A stretch of 64,000 bases of DNA from Tritrichomonas musculus (Eukaryota; Parabasalia; Tritrichomonadida; Tritrichomonadidae): contig JAPFFF010000004.1 in NCBI GenBank assembly GCA_039105265.1, positions 6,119,501 to 6,183,500 of the forward strand, written 5' to 3'. The notes below the pieces were generated by a model. That model ran no database searches and was not told the DNA's origin. It saw only the letters and a program-made list of their open reading frames with translations. Positions 45,724 to 56,620 of this stretch are shown here, piece after piece. Numbering within the stretch: the first letter of the stretch is position 1; every line of letters begins with the position of its first letter. The position numbers were made by a program, and so were the translations under genes.

Positions 45724-46400
45724 AAGTGTCTTTATTGGAGCTGATTTTATGAGAACTTTTTTATTCATTTTTGGTATGAGTTTTGAAACAATTCAAATTT
45801 TAATTTTCCATATAGTCTACTGGAAAACCCCTACCATTTTTATTCACCTATTTTTGGCCTTTAATGGTGGCAAAAAGTACTTTAGAGTTAAGCCCACCTA
45901 CCTTTTTCTATTCAATTTTTCGATAAAAAAATTGAATAGATTGCATTTTTAAATACTAATATCTGAATATAAAATAAACATTTTTTAAATAATAATAATT
46001 ATTTTATCAAATGAACATTTTATCTATATGTATATATAATATTATGATTCTAACTCTTTTATATAGAGATTTGGTAGGGGTTTCCATTTGGTAGGGGGAT
46101 TATTGAATCAAACAATCTTAATTAGATTCATCTTTTTTACATCAAAGTCTATTTCATTGCTTCGTTAAATTAAAATTAAAATTTACCAACTTACAAAAAG
46201 AGTGCAATTAACAGGCAAAACTATTGGAAAAATAGAAAACTCTAATTTGAAAAGAAATAATAAAAACATTGAAATATTGAAATAAATATTTTTATGCAAG
46301 ATAAATTGAGAGAAAAAATAATGGGCTGTCTTTTGATTTTAAGTTTTTTTTTTTTTTTTTCCATCGAAAGAAATAAGGCAAGTAATTTTTTTTTTAAATA
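45724..46400. other. Intergenic stretch with a possible short MITE-like element (45,821-46,085)
   Basis: No gene. TGGAAAACCCCTACCA at 45,821 and TGGTAGGGGTTTCCA at 46,071 form an imperfect inverted pair about 265 bp apart around AT-rich sequence, and TTGGTAGGGGG follows once more. This may be a small non-autonomous transposon or chance; no target duplication is clear. A T17 run stands at about 46,345, before the U-box gene. Confidence 0.3.
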
Positions 46401-47882
46401 ATGAGCTCAATTAAAGCTACATCATCTGATAGCCCATCAAACCTTGGTCAAGTAGATGATATCGATGATGATGACGTCCCTCAAGAATTTTTCTGTCCAA
46501 TCCTATATTCAATTATGAAAGATCCAGTTTTAATGCCAGATGGACAAACATACGAACGTGAGGCAATTAGAAAAGCATTAAGTATAAAACCTATTTCACC
46601 AGTTACTAGACAGCCAATGGATATGAAAGATGCACGGACCAATTATGCACTCAAAAGTTTAATTGAAAATTATCTTCAAAATCGACGTCTTACAGCAGAA
46701 AAAAAGCATACAACAAAAAATTCGCCAAAAAAAGAATCAGCCAACCATAAAAGCTCATTAGAACAAAACCTTAACGTATTGGTCGATATGGGATTTGATC
46801 TTGAATCAAGCAAAGAAGCTCTTAAGCAAACCAAAAACAACTTCGATCTTGCTCTAGAATTGTTATTAAATGAATTACATTGTTTAAACGAAGAAGAAGA
46901 AATCCAAGTTCAACCAATCAGACGAACTTCAAAAACAAAAAAGCGAAAAATCGACAACAAAAGCAATTCCAAAACCCCAACGCGAGCCAGAAGTACTTAT
47001 GACGGTTTCCCAAGAAGAATCCATGATTACGATGGATTTCACAGACCTACAGAAAGAGACAGCAATGTTAAATATATAATTTACTACTTACTTGCTTCGT
47101 TGGCTGCTGTTGCAGTGATCTTTGCATTCATCTATTTATTGGTTTACAGTCCATCATCCGTTAAAGACGATGCTGCCAAAATCATCATATTCATCAAAGA
47201 AAAAGTTCAGCTTCTCTTTTTATGCATGATGGATTTCATCGTCTTCCTCTTCAAATCAATCAAAGATTTGGTCATTTTCTTCTTCTCTGTTCTGAAGCCA
47301 ATAATAATTGGCACTTTTCAATTCATCGGAAAAAGTTGCATCTATTTGTATTCAATTTTAAAGTCAGCGTTCATTAATGCCTGCTTTTTCATCAGGGAGA
47401 AATCGCCTTACGTTTACTCTGCGGTTAAGTCAGTGATCATTGGTACGTACCAAGTTATCAGAAAAAGTTGCATCTGTCTGTATTCAATTTTAAAGTCAGC
47501 GATTATCAATACTTTCTATTTCATCAAAGAAAAAGTGGCACGTTTGTATTCATTTGCAAGAAAGAAATTGAGAAATTCGGACGGACACATCAGTAACTTA
47601 TTTCCGCGTGCAAAACATTTCATTATTCGCCTTTTTGAGTTCAACGTTAGAATTGTTGTTTGTCTTTTTAACTGGATTAAAGAAACGTTCTCATACTTTC
47701 TTTGGGACGAAAATTGTAAGCTAAGAAAATATGCGAAACTTTGCATTGAAAAAGTAATCAAATTGGTTCCGTGCTTGTTTGAAAAAATTACAGCTATCTT
47801 TAATTACTTTATGTTATGCATATTCAGAATTACTTTTACTCTTTTGGATTCAATTGAGGAGCTGCTTTCTCTCACCATTTAA
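46401..47882 (+). CDS. Membrane-anchored U-box/UBA protein (493 aa), probable E3 ubiquitin ligase
   Basis: Residues 26-97 are a U-box: VPQEFFCPILYSIMKDPVLM, DGQTYEREAI, SPVTRQPM, which recruits E2 enzymes. Residues 121-158 resemble a UBA helix bundle (LNVLVDMGFDLESSKEALKQ). A basic linker follows, then a transmembrane segment at about 226-249. The C-terminal 240 residues are unusual: repeated hydrophobic helices, with one 33-residue unit (IIGTFQFIGKSCIYLYSILK...) duplicated 44 residues later (346-378). It would modify proteins at a membrane. U-box plus UBA plus a hydrophobic repeat tail is an uncommon combination. The start is preceded by an A/T-rich short leader. Confidence 0.75.
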   Translation: MSSIKATSSDSPSNLGQVDDIDDDDVPQEFFCPILYSIMKDPVLMPDGQTYEREAIRKALSIKPISPVTRQPMDMKDARTNYALKSLIENYLQNRRLTAEKKHTTKNSPKKESANHKSSLEQNLNVLVDMGFDLESSKEALKQTKNNFDLALELLLNELHCLNEEEEIQVQPIRRTSKTKKRKIDNKSNSKTPTRARSTYDGFPRRIHDYDGFHRPTERDSNVKYIIYYLLASLAAVAVIFAFIYLLVYSPSSVKDDAAKIIIFIKEKVQLLFLCMMDFIVFLFKSIKDLVIFFFSVLKPIIIGTFQFIGKSCIYLYSILKSAFINACFFIREKSPYVYSAVKSVIIGTYQVIRKSCICLYSILKSAIINTFYFIKEKVARLYSFARKKLRNSDGHISNLFPRAKHFIIRLFEFNVRIVVCLFNWIKETFSYFLWDENCKLRKYAKLCIEKVIKLVPCLFEKITAIFNYFMLCIFRITFTLLDSIEELLSLTI

Positions 47883-48546
47883 TCATATAAATACTATATA
47901 TTGTTATATAACGAAATTCATGAAACCCGAAAAAAAAAGTATGTTTTTTATGAAACTCGGAAAAAATAAACGTGCATGTTTTCAATATAAATTTTTATTA
48001 TTTATTATTTCCCCAACTTACCTCTTTTATTTATTACTTTAATAATTATATTTGATAAATACATTTATATAAGAAATATAATAACTAATTATTGCAGTTT
48101 GTTCCACGCTTGACGAGTAAAAATTTATGATTTTTTTTGGACAATCGTTTTTTTCTACGCCACTTTTTGAATGGCTTTCCTATCAATAAGTAGCAGCTAC
48201 TCATGGAAAGTAAAAAACCACCATCTTAAGGTGAAATTTAACTTACCCTGTGAAGAAAATTAACCAAAAGAATCGTAAATTTACATTTTTCCTCAAAATT
48301 ATAACTATTTGCTTTTTTTTGATATATTTTTTTTTTTGTTTTTACATAATTTTTCAGGAATAGAAACACCAGTGATCACAACGGGGTTGCGCGCAGCCGA
48401 ATCAGGTTCTTTGAATTGCTGGATGAATCTGGAAGCTATTTGAACTATATATTTATGAATTATTTAGCAAAAATTGAATAAAAAATGCAAAAAAGTATTC
48501 AAAAAGTTTAAACGTTTTCAAAAAGTGGTGTAGAAAAATACGATTA

Positions 48547-48582
<36 letters not shown>

Positions 48583-49508
48583 CTTATTTTTAAACAGAGT
48601 TTTATCAAAATTTCTTATAGTTTCAATGATTAAATTCGAAATAGTGAAAAATAAATATATTGAGCTCAATCGTTATTTACACGATGATTGAATAAGTAGT
48701 TCAAGCCTCATTATGTAAAAAATGAAAAATTAATATTATGATTCGTTTAGTATGAATTTTTTTGTTCAAACGATTTTTAAAGCATTTTAATATTTAAATC
48801 AAAGTATAAGCAATAGTTTTGACAACAATTTTTAGCTAATATATGAGGTGCTGAAAAGATATTTCATCATTATTTACTCAAAGCACATTTTAGTTATACT
48901 ATGTTTTTCAATATTATGATGTATTATAATACACTATCAGTATTTAATTGCAATTCTCTATTTTACACTTTCTAATTTTGTCGTAGAATTAAAAAAAAAA
49001 TATCAGAAACTTTGGTGTAGGAATATTTTATAGATTTTCCTAAAAAATAATATAATATTTTAAATAATTATGCATTGAAACTAGCCATAAATTTAAAGCC
49101 ATTTCAAACTCTTCCATATTGAAGCATATAAAATTCGATATATCAAGTCACATTGGATGAAATAGAATATGTTATCTGCCATTTTTCAATATGTGCATAA
49201 GATCATTCCCTGAAATAAGAGTTTAATTTGCTAGCGATTTGATTTTGTCCTTGAATGATCTTAATTTTGAAGAGTTGGATGAACTATATTTTTAATTAAA
49301 TTTATATGTTTCGCGCTGATTGACTGGCTGCAATATGTTGTATAAAATCGAGTTAAAAAACCTTATTTTTCTATATTTTTTGAGCAATGGTACCATAATT
49401 ATTGATAATTGTCTGGTTAGATGCATCTGCTGATGTTGAGCAAATGTATGCTGGTATTATGTTGTTCTTTGGATCGATTAGAAGTATCATGTATATTTAA
49501 ATATTATT
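47883..49508. other. Intergenic AT-rich DNA containing a MITE-like element
   Basis: No gene supported. It contains the inverted-repeat element at 48,143-48,545 and a T run of about 32 at 48,550-48,582. The rest is low-complexity. Confidence 0.5.
48143..48545. mobile_element. Candidate MITE with 29-bp imperfect terminal inverted repeats
   Basis: The end AATCGTTTTTTTCTACGCCA plus CTTTTTGAA at 48,143 is found in reverse complement at 48,517-48,545 with two differences. The 403-bp interior has no open frame and includes a locally GC-rich segment (CAACGGGGTTGCGCGCAGCC at about 48,379). Size and ends fit a non-autonomous DNA transposon. The T run just outside the right end hides any target duplication. 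Confidence 0.45.
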
Positions 49509-49906
49509 TTAAGGTTGGCCAACAGTTGCCTTGACTGAAGTGACATCTCCGCCGAGTATAATAGGAATTTGCCCATCATAAGCTAATGAAACAACATTGA
49601 AAATTTCTTCAAATTTTTGAATATTTTGCCAAAATCGTAAAAGAAACTTCTTGTGATATCTTTCACAAAGGTTGTTGACGGGAGAGTTAAAAAGTCCCTC
49701 AAAATTTTTAATTTTACTGATTATGGAAAAAAATAGAATACAGAAATGAGTATATGATTGGGAAAGTTGATGATTTTCAGCAAAAACAGCAATCTCAAGC
49801 ATTGGATATTGTTCAAAAATTTTTTTGGAACATGCCCAAATCCGTCTAATATGCCCTTCACTTTTTTATGAACTTTATCTGTATTTTCCTTTATTATCAT
49901 ATCCAA
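49509..49906 (-). pseudogene. Possible decayed gene fragment
   Basis: Two overlapping minus-strand frames have some coding character (LAYDGQIPIILGGDVTSVKA in one, IKENTDKVHKKVKGILDGFG in the other) within otherwise low-complexity DNA. They could be remains of a repeated host gene or transposon gene. I do not recognise the family. Confidence 0.25.
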
Positions 49907-50529
49907 TTTTTTTTTGCATTTACTAAATTTTATCTTTTAATTTTGATATTTCTTTTTGATAATAGTTTTCCATTTGTTCATATTTTGCCTGAAGGGATGT
50001 TAAAGTATGCTCTTTCAGAATATTTAACTTTTATTTGATATTTTTTTCAGGAAATGCTTTTTTTTCCGACATTTTTCCCGATGATGCTTTTCAACAGAAT
50101 TCAATTTCTTTTCATTAATAAACACAATCGTACAGCAATTCTCTAACAATTATTTGTTTCTCTTAAAAAATATGATGATAAAACCTATATTTTTTTTTAT
50201 TTCGTTAAAAAAGATTGGGCATATTTTCTAACAACTTTTTTTTGTTGGTGGTGGAGTAATATAACAGCTTGAATAATTATATTAAAAAGAATTAAATATT
50301 ATGGGTTTATTATATTTATATAGTAATCTTAAATAATCTATATAATAAAATTTCTTTATTTTATACGAGTTTATTTAATATTTTAATTTTTGCCAATTTT
50401 GGTAATGTGAAAAAAATCAAAAATAAAATAATAATAAAATTAAATAATAAGGATCAAAAATATTTAATAATGTATATAATCTCCACTATTATCTATTACC
50501 ATTCTTAGCCTTAGGTACCTGCCCCGAGA
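49907..50529. other. AT-rich intergenic stretch, nothing recognised
   Basis: About 620 bases of T-rich low-complexity sequence with no open frame of coding character and no repeat that I can relate to other parts of the window. Confidence 0.5.
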
Positions 50530-51220
50530 AGCCTCTTTTATGGTGTGGCTTTGACTTGCTTTAGATAATATTCAGTAAATGGTATTTCTCCAGTACCTTT
50601 TAATTGAAAATCGATATGTGGAAATTCATATTCAAAATCTCTTATTCTATTTGATTCTCTAAGTTTATCTTCACCATATATTTCATCTAGTACTGCAAAT
50701 CATTCACTATAATTAACTCTAACATAATGTTTCTTGAATCGTAAAATATAAATAACATTTCCATATATAAACTATTATATTCGACAAATACAATATATTT
50801 TTTAGAACTAGTATCGTAAGAATACCAGCATAATTCTGGGATATCCTCATAATATGATTTGTGAAATCCTGAATAAAATATTCTCCAATATAAGTCATCC
50901 AATAATGATGTAATATCACTCTTTAAAGCTATTTCATCTTGTTTGAGTATTATTTCTGCTAATGTTAATTTGGTATTGAAGTATTCAACAGAAAAGTACC
51001 AATAACCATTATCCCTTTTTTCATAGCCACATTCATAGATTATTCTATCTATCTCCTCTAGCCAATATATTTCTGTATTAATAGCAGTATCATCACCCTT
51101 ATCAAATAAAATATCAAAATTATGAACCACGTCAGCGCCATCTGTAAATGTCCCAACAAGTCTTGTTGTTGCATTTCTCATATCGATTTTGACTTCCCAC
51201 GTTCATGATATAACTTTTTT
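50530..51220 (-). mobile_element. Fossil fragment of a fibre gene related to the element's 1375-aa fibre
   Basis: On the minus strand the text ATTTTGACTTCCCACGTTC, then RLVGTF.DG, FDILFDKGDD, YFNTKLTLAEIILKQDEIAL matches the fibre protein encoded at 17,221 (RLVGTISNNDG, FDYLFDYNG, YFDTKLILAEKILKQDQIAL) in order over about 100 residues. It continues with unrelated or more diverged sequence. It is an isolated, broken piece of a related Polinton-like element, more than 8 kb from the main one and well diverged, so older or from a different lineage. Confidence 0.7.
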
Positions 51221-52555
51221 ATCCATATATAATAAGATTTTCATTCACAAATAGGAGATATGAAATAAATATTAACGGATTTGGAAACTGAACTTTTTAA
51301 ATTAAAATACAAATTTCGGAATAGACATAGCAACTTTTTCAGTAAAAAAGGGGAAAGAAAATATATTTTTGGCATTAACTTGTTTAAAATAGTAAATAGG
51401 AAAGAATTAAAATAGTAATGTATTTATTTTCAGAACGAGAAACTAGTACATAAGGAAATTATAAAGTCAAGAGTTTGCACTGGAATCTTTGCTTATGATT
51501 TACAAATCTGGGACTGTAGTTCGTTAACAAGTTGATTTCTGTTTGTAAATAGGTATCTTATATTGCATTACAGATTGTATTTTGTAAATTAGAAGCTGTG
51601 TTTTGTAAATTTTTTTAATGAATGATAATCTATGGCTCAAGCTTTTAATTTGATGAGTAGAATTCATTAATATGTGGTTAAAAATAGCTGATCTATATTA
51701 TATACTAGCATACAGCTGTATTTCGAGATTGCATAATCTGATTTATAAATATGTAGTTGGAAACAAGTAGCAGGTGATCAAAATTTGCCAGAAGGTATGT
51801 TGTATCAATGAATTGTTGTGTTTTTCTTGCCAGTATTTGCCAGTTTTTGGCAAATCATCCTTGGCGATAAAAAAATTTAAATCATTCACAAATAAACTGA
51901 TTTTTATTAGAAAAGTTTACTTATCAAAAAGCTCTTTATTCAAAAAGCTGTTTTATCAAATATTTTAATTTAGTTTGATGGTCAAATCACCACCAAACTT
52001 TGCTATTTTATATTTCTCTAAAAATATTTGAAAAAATATTCAAAATTTTAACATATAACCAATAAAACATTGAAAAACTCGAAAAATTGACAATTTCTAC
52101 AAATATAACTGTTACAGAATGAAAAACGATTGAAATTTCAATCTTTCCTTCATTCAAAATTGCCAAGACATTTGGTGGTACTATTCAACTCTCTTCTTCT
52201 TTTGAATTTACTTTACTTTTCAAAAAATGATAATTCCGATTCAGTATTCTTAAGTATCGAAAAAATATAAGTCAATTATCATTTAATAGCACTCCATCAA
52301 AAAACAAAATAATTTTAAAAAAAAAAAAATTGAAAGCATTTTTTTGAAAAAATATTGAAATTTTCAGAAATTATTTGAAAATGTTATTTATCTGTTATTT
52401 CTTAAATTTTATGTTATCATCATTTAAATTACTTTTTAAAATGATTTAAATTATATTAAAAAATAATAACAATATAATAATATTTCAAATTCTGATTTTT
52501 TAAAAAGATATGTTTAAATTTTAATTTGAATTAAGATAAAATTTTCAATAAAACA
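51221..52555. other. AT-rich intergenic stretch
   Basis: No gene supported. Around 51,480-51,620 there is weak repetition of TTTGTAAAT-containing units. The last 250 bases before the next gene are extremely A/T-rich. Confidence 0.5.
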
Positions 52556-53788
52556 ATGGAATTCGATAAAGATCATCCTTTTGTTGAAGGCATATTTCTT
52601 CTCAAACTTGTAACACCGATTCATCCATCATTAATTGCAATGACCCAAGGAATTCAAAATTTAACAGAAGATGTTAAAGCTTTAGAATTTTGTACTCCTA
52701 CATCAGGACGAGAATTTGAAAATTCATGTGCTTTTGTTTTCAACAATGGTGACATTTTTTATTACACTCTTTTTTTCCGTCAAGTTCAAGGAAGTTTTGA
52801 ACTAGTTATCAAATCGTATCAACGCTGTGTTTATTTCTTCCTCAATTTTTTAAAAGATATATTTTCATCCTTTTGTGATGTACAATCTGCGTATGATCCC
52901 ATCAATGTTTTCAACTTATCAATCTCTTTAATATCATCATGGCCAACAAAACTTGAAAACGAGATGGACATTGTATACTCCAAATTTCTATTAACGGTAG
53001 ATTTTTCAAATGCAGACTTCAGCTACAATCATTATCGTCCCTCCTACTTTTTGCAGCCAAAAATGTATTTAAATATTTTCAATCACCTAATTTCAATGAA
53101 ACCGATTTTAATTGTTGCACCTGATTCAATAGTTGGATGCAAGGCCTGCTTCAGCACATTTTGTTTGCTGTATCCACTTCGCTATTTCGAGCCAATGATT
53201 CTCTGGCTTCGAAAAGATGATCCGCGTTATTCAGAGATTCAAAAAAGTGACACAAAATCACCATATCTTGTTGTAGCAACCGACGATCCAACCGATATCC
53301 AGTCAAAATTTGACCTCGTAATTGAATGCAATCAAATGAATAGATTGAATACTAAGGCCGATACAGATTTCCAAAATTTCGCAAAAAACGTCTTCCTCTT
53401 GCTTCAGATGGAGTTCACAAACTTGCTCAACAAAAACCCGTACAGCGACATACTGAACCTTCCTTGGGCAGGACAGAACATGGAGAACATTATCAAAAAG
53501 CAGAAGTTTTCGTCAATACCGCCAATCGAGTTAATGAGGCAGTTTGAGAAGTCTAAAACAATCGAGAATTGGAGATTGAGAAGAACAACGATACAAAAAT
53601 TCAGAGGGTATTTGTTGCAGTGCGTTGATGTGAAGTTCGACCAATTAACAATTCAACAAATTGAGAAGATTCATAAGTTCCTTCTGTCAGTTAAAGATGA
53701 GTTTGAGGACGACATTCACTTGAAGGCTGTCATTAAAAAGCACTTGACAATCGTAACTGGAATTTTGAATTCAAACAAAAATGAATAG
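52556..53788 (+). CDS. Possible DENN-like host protein (410 aa)
   Basis: A 410-residue soluble protein. The start FVEGIFLLKLVTPIHPSLIA, a strand-rich block with NSCAFVFNNGDIFYYTLFFR and the central KPILIVAPDSIVGCKACFST...LYPLRYFEPMILWL resemble the uDENN and cDENN core (a longin-like domain followed by an alpha/beta domain that begins with a bound-site strand and a PL.Y segment). The C-terminus is helical. DENN proteins are exchange factors for Rab GTPases in vesicle traffic. The match is by pattern only and may be wrong. The TCAATAAAACA leader just before the ATG fits a short trichomonad 5' end. Confidence 0.4.
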   Translation: MEFDKDHPFVEGIFLLKLVTPIHPSLIAMTQGIQNLTEDVKALEFCTPTSGREFENSCAFVFNNGDIFYYTLFFRQVQGSFELVIKSYQRCVYFFLNFLKDIFSSFCDVQSAYDPINVFNLSISLISSWPTKLENEMDIVYSKFLLTVDFSNADFSYNHYRPSYFLQPKMYLNIFNHLISMKPILIVAPDSIVGCKACFSTFCLLYPLRYFEPMILWLRKDDPRYSEIQKSDTKSPYLVVATDDPTDIQSKFDLVIECNQMNRLNTKADTDFQNFAKNVFLLLQMEFTNLLNKNPYSDILNLPWAGQNMENIIKKQKFSSIPPIELMRQFEKSKTIENWRLRRTTIQKFRGYLLQCVDVKFDQLTIQQIEKIHKFLLSVKDEFEDDIHLKAVIKKHLTIVTGILNSNKNE

Positions 53789-54322
53789 AAAAGTTGGCTT
53801 TTTAACTTCATTTCTGTTTCATTGTTCATTTAAATTTTTAAAATCATTGTTTATTTTAATGTTTTTATGTATATTTTTATAATAATCAAATTTTGTTTTT
53901 TGAGACAATCTAAATTCACCTTTTCATGAATGATGATGGTCAAAATAAATCAACTTTTTTTTCAAAATCATTGGCCAGAATCTTCACCAAAGTTTGAAAT
54001 TTTTTTATATGCTAAAAAGTGAGAACAGAAGCATCCTTAGTTATCAAAGTTTTTATTACCCGAGATTGCTTCTCACTTTTTGAAAACCTAAGCCGAAAAT
54101 TCAAAAAAAACAAAAAAAAATTTTTTTTATTGTGTAATCTCCATCGTTGCAGATTTTGATAAGCCACAAATTGAGAGCACGAGATTTTATCATTGAAAAT
54201 GATAATTTCGAAATCATTTTCAATTCCTGATTCTTTTACTTCCTTTAAGGATGACGATGTTAGGAAAAAATCAATATGAAAAACGATCAAAAACAATAGA
54301 AAATAAAAACATTTTTTTTTAT
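53789..54322. other. Intergenic stretch between convergent genes
   Basis: About 530 bases between the convergent DENN-like and kinase genes. A minus-strand frame of 94 codons is low-complexity and is not called. A short hairpin (AAAGTGAGAA ... TTCTCACTTT) lies at about 54,015-54,080. Confidence 0.5.
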
Positions 54323-56620
54323 TTATACTTTAATCACTTCTACATTTTTATCGATTCCTAAATGCCTTGTTAGAAATATCTTTTTGAAAGAAGAAGGGAT
54401 TGCTATTTTCTTCAGCATTTTACAGCCCTCAAAAGCCTTTCCTTCAATGTCAGAAACAGAAGGCGGCACCGAAAACTCAGCGAGAAGAGAACAATCACAG
54501 AAAGCTTTCTCGCCAATCAAAAATAAAGACGAAGGACCTTCAAAAGTAACCTTGGCCAAGTTGGAGCATCCCATGAACGAGCACTTTTCAATGCGGGTCA
54601 CAGCTGCTGGAATTGCCACTTCCGCAAGCGAAGCGCATCCGCTGAAAGCGCTCGTGTTGATCACTCTCACAGACGGCGGAATCGAGATGCTTGACAACTT
54701 TGAGCAATCTTTGAAGCACTCCGATCCGATCTGCTCAATTGAAGAAGGCGACTGAAAAACAAATTCTGTCAACAAAGAACATCCCTTACAAACAGAGCCA
54801 TTGAATTTTTTGACAGAAGAAGGTATCGTCAATTTATTCAATTTTGAACAGAAGCAAAAAGTGCCTTCGCCAATTTCAACCACTGATGAAGGAATCGTTA
54901 TTTCAGCCAGCTTTGAACAGCCACTGAAGGCATAGGAACCCAGCGATGTTACCGACGATGGTATCGTTACATGCGCCAGCTTTGAACAGCCGCTAAAAGC
55001 AGAGTTTCCAATCGATGTGACAGAAGAAGGAATCGTTACTTCAGTCAGTGACGCGCACCTTTCAAGCGCGCACTCGCTGATTTCAGTGATTTTTGAGGAA
55101 TCAAAAGTGGCAACTATCGGTGCTGTGAAATTTTGAATGGATGCCTTCAAATCTGATTTTTCAGAAATAATGAGGTGAACTTTGTATGTGGTTATATTCA
55201 AATTTGAGAGGGCTTTCAAAATTTGATCAAAAACATTTGAGGGACATTTGACCTCTATCGTTATGCTTTCAAAATATTTGAGAATGGTTATGAAATCTGG
55301 TGATGTGAATGACTCGTCTGCAAACAATAAAACGGTTTTGTTCGTTGGAATTGTTAATGTTTTGTTTGTCGTGCTTTGACTGGATAAAGTGTGCTTTAAA
55401 AATTCCTGTGTTTCTTCGGGAAGACTTCCAAACTCCTTCATTTTGCTAATTTCATCGAAAATGAATTTCTGTTCTTTCCCACTTTTTGAATGGAAATCGT
55501 CGATTGAACTTGAAATTGAGCTGGATGAAGATTCTGACATTTCTTTCTTATTCTGATTCATTTCCCTAAAGGCTCTTTTGAATCTCTCTTGTTCGTCATC
55601 TTCTTCATTTTTCGTTTCTTCTTTTTCACCTGAATTTTTGGCGGGATTTATTGCAGAAACGGTTATTTGGTCAAATTTTTTTCCAGGATCATAAGTTGTG
55701 TGATAATTATCAATAAACTTAATGTAATTCATGTATTCGTCCTTGTCAACTTCATCAGTGATGAATTTTGGATCACTTTTTAATCTGGTCACAATCTCTG
55801 AAAAAGTGGGCCTATCGGCCGGTTTGTTGGCCCAACATTGAGTGATTAATTGGCGGTAACTATCGGCTATCGGCTTATTGAATTCTGGACGATAGCCTTG
55901 CTTGACAACTTGTAAATATAGCATTTGAATGTTATAATTTTTAAACGGTTCTTCAAGTGTCAGAATTTGGTAGACAATGAATGAAAATGAATAGACATCG
56001 CCTTCTTTGGTGTACTCATATTTTTCCCAACTTTCAGGGGCAACGTATTTTGGGGTACCTTTTAAATCTTTTGTGGATTGGGCGCTCATACTTGTTTCGC
56101 TTTGATGATATATTTTTGATAATCCAAAATCTGCAAGTTTGGGATATAAATTTTCATCTTCTAAAATATTTCCGGTTTTTAAATCACGATGAATTATATT
56201 ATGCGAATGTAGATATGACATAGCAGAAGCTATTCCATATATATTGATAAGCTTTTTGGTGGAATTCCATGATGCTGGCTGCTCGGACTTTCTTTCAAGA
56301 TCAAGAAGATCTTTTAATGAACCGTTCGATGCAAATTCTGCAACAATAACTGGTTTTGGTTCACCAATAAAATTGATTGGACTATATCCGATAAACTTGA
56401 GAATAGATGGATGGTTTGACTGCGATAAAATATTAATTTCATGTCTTAATTCTATGACTAATGATTTTTGATCTTCAGTAATTTCTATCACGGAGATTTT
56501 TGCTGCGAAAATTTTACCAGTACTTTTTTCTAAAACTTTAAATACTTCCCCAAATCCCCCATAGCCAATTCTGATTTGCTTTTCGTATTTATCAAGGGGT
56601 AAAAATTCTTTCTTATCCAT
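54323..56620 (-). CDS. Protein kinase fused to BspA-type leucine-rich repeats (765 aa)
   Basis: Residues 12-290 are a complete TKL-like kinase: glycine loop GYGGFGEV (19-26), K41, HRDLKTGN (144-151), DFG (164-166) and APE (194-196), so likely active. An acidic and serine-rich linker with SSSSSISSS follows. Residues about 425-510 form the small domain that precedes BspA repeats in many trichomonad proteins. About 510-755 hold ten LRR_5 repeats with C-x-x-L..[IV].IPSSV..IG..AF..C. BspA repeats usually mediate surface or protein binding; a cytosolic kinase with them is an expansion of Tritrichomonas-like species. A sensor or scaffolded kinase role is inferred. Confidence 0.85.
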   Translation of the reverse strand: MDKKEFLPLDKYEKQIRIGYGGFGEVFKVLEKSTGKIFAAKISVIEITEDQKSLVIELRHEINILSQSNHPSILKFIGYSPINFIGEPKPVIVAEFASNGSLKDLLDLERKSEQPASWNSTKKLINIYGIASAMSYLHSHNIIHRDLKTGNILEDENLYPKLADFGLSKIYHQSETSMSAQSTKDLKGTPKYVAPESWEKYEYTKEGDVYSFSFIVYQILTLEEPFKNYNIQMLYLQVVKQGYRPEFNKPIADSYRQLITQCWANKPADRPTFSEIVTRLKSDPKFITDEVDKDEYMNYIKFIDNYHTTYDPGKKFDQITVSAINPAKNSGEKEETKNEEDDEQERFKRAFREMNQNKKEMSESSSSSISSSIDDFHSKSGKEQKFIFDEISKMKEFGSLPEETQEFLKHTLSSQSTTNKTLTIPTNKTVLLFADESFTSPDFITILKYFESITIEVKCPSNVFDQILKALSNLNITTYKVHLIISEKSDLKASIQNFTAPIVATFDSSKITEISECALERCASLTEVTIPSSVTSIGNSAFSGCSKLAHVTIPSSVTSLGSYAFSGCSKLAEITIPSSVVEIGEGTFCFCSKLNKLTIPSSVKKFNGSVCKGCSLLTEFVFQSPSSIEQIGSECFKDCSKLSSISIPPSVRVINTSAFSGCASLAEVAIPAAVTRIEKCSFMGCSNLAKVTFEGPSSLFLIGEKAFCDCSLLAEFSVPPSVSDIEGKAFEGCKMLKKIAIPSSFKKIFLTRHLGIDKNVEVIKV

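Noticed and set aside
48550-48582. Long T run as a processed-transcript tail
   Set aside because: No coding or retroelement-like sequence precedes it; similar homopolymers occur elsewhere in this AT-rich spacer.
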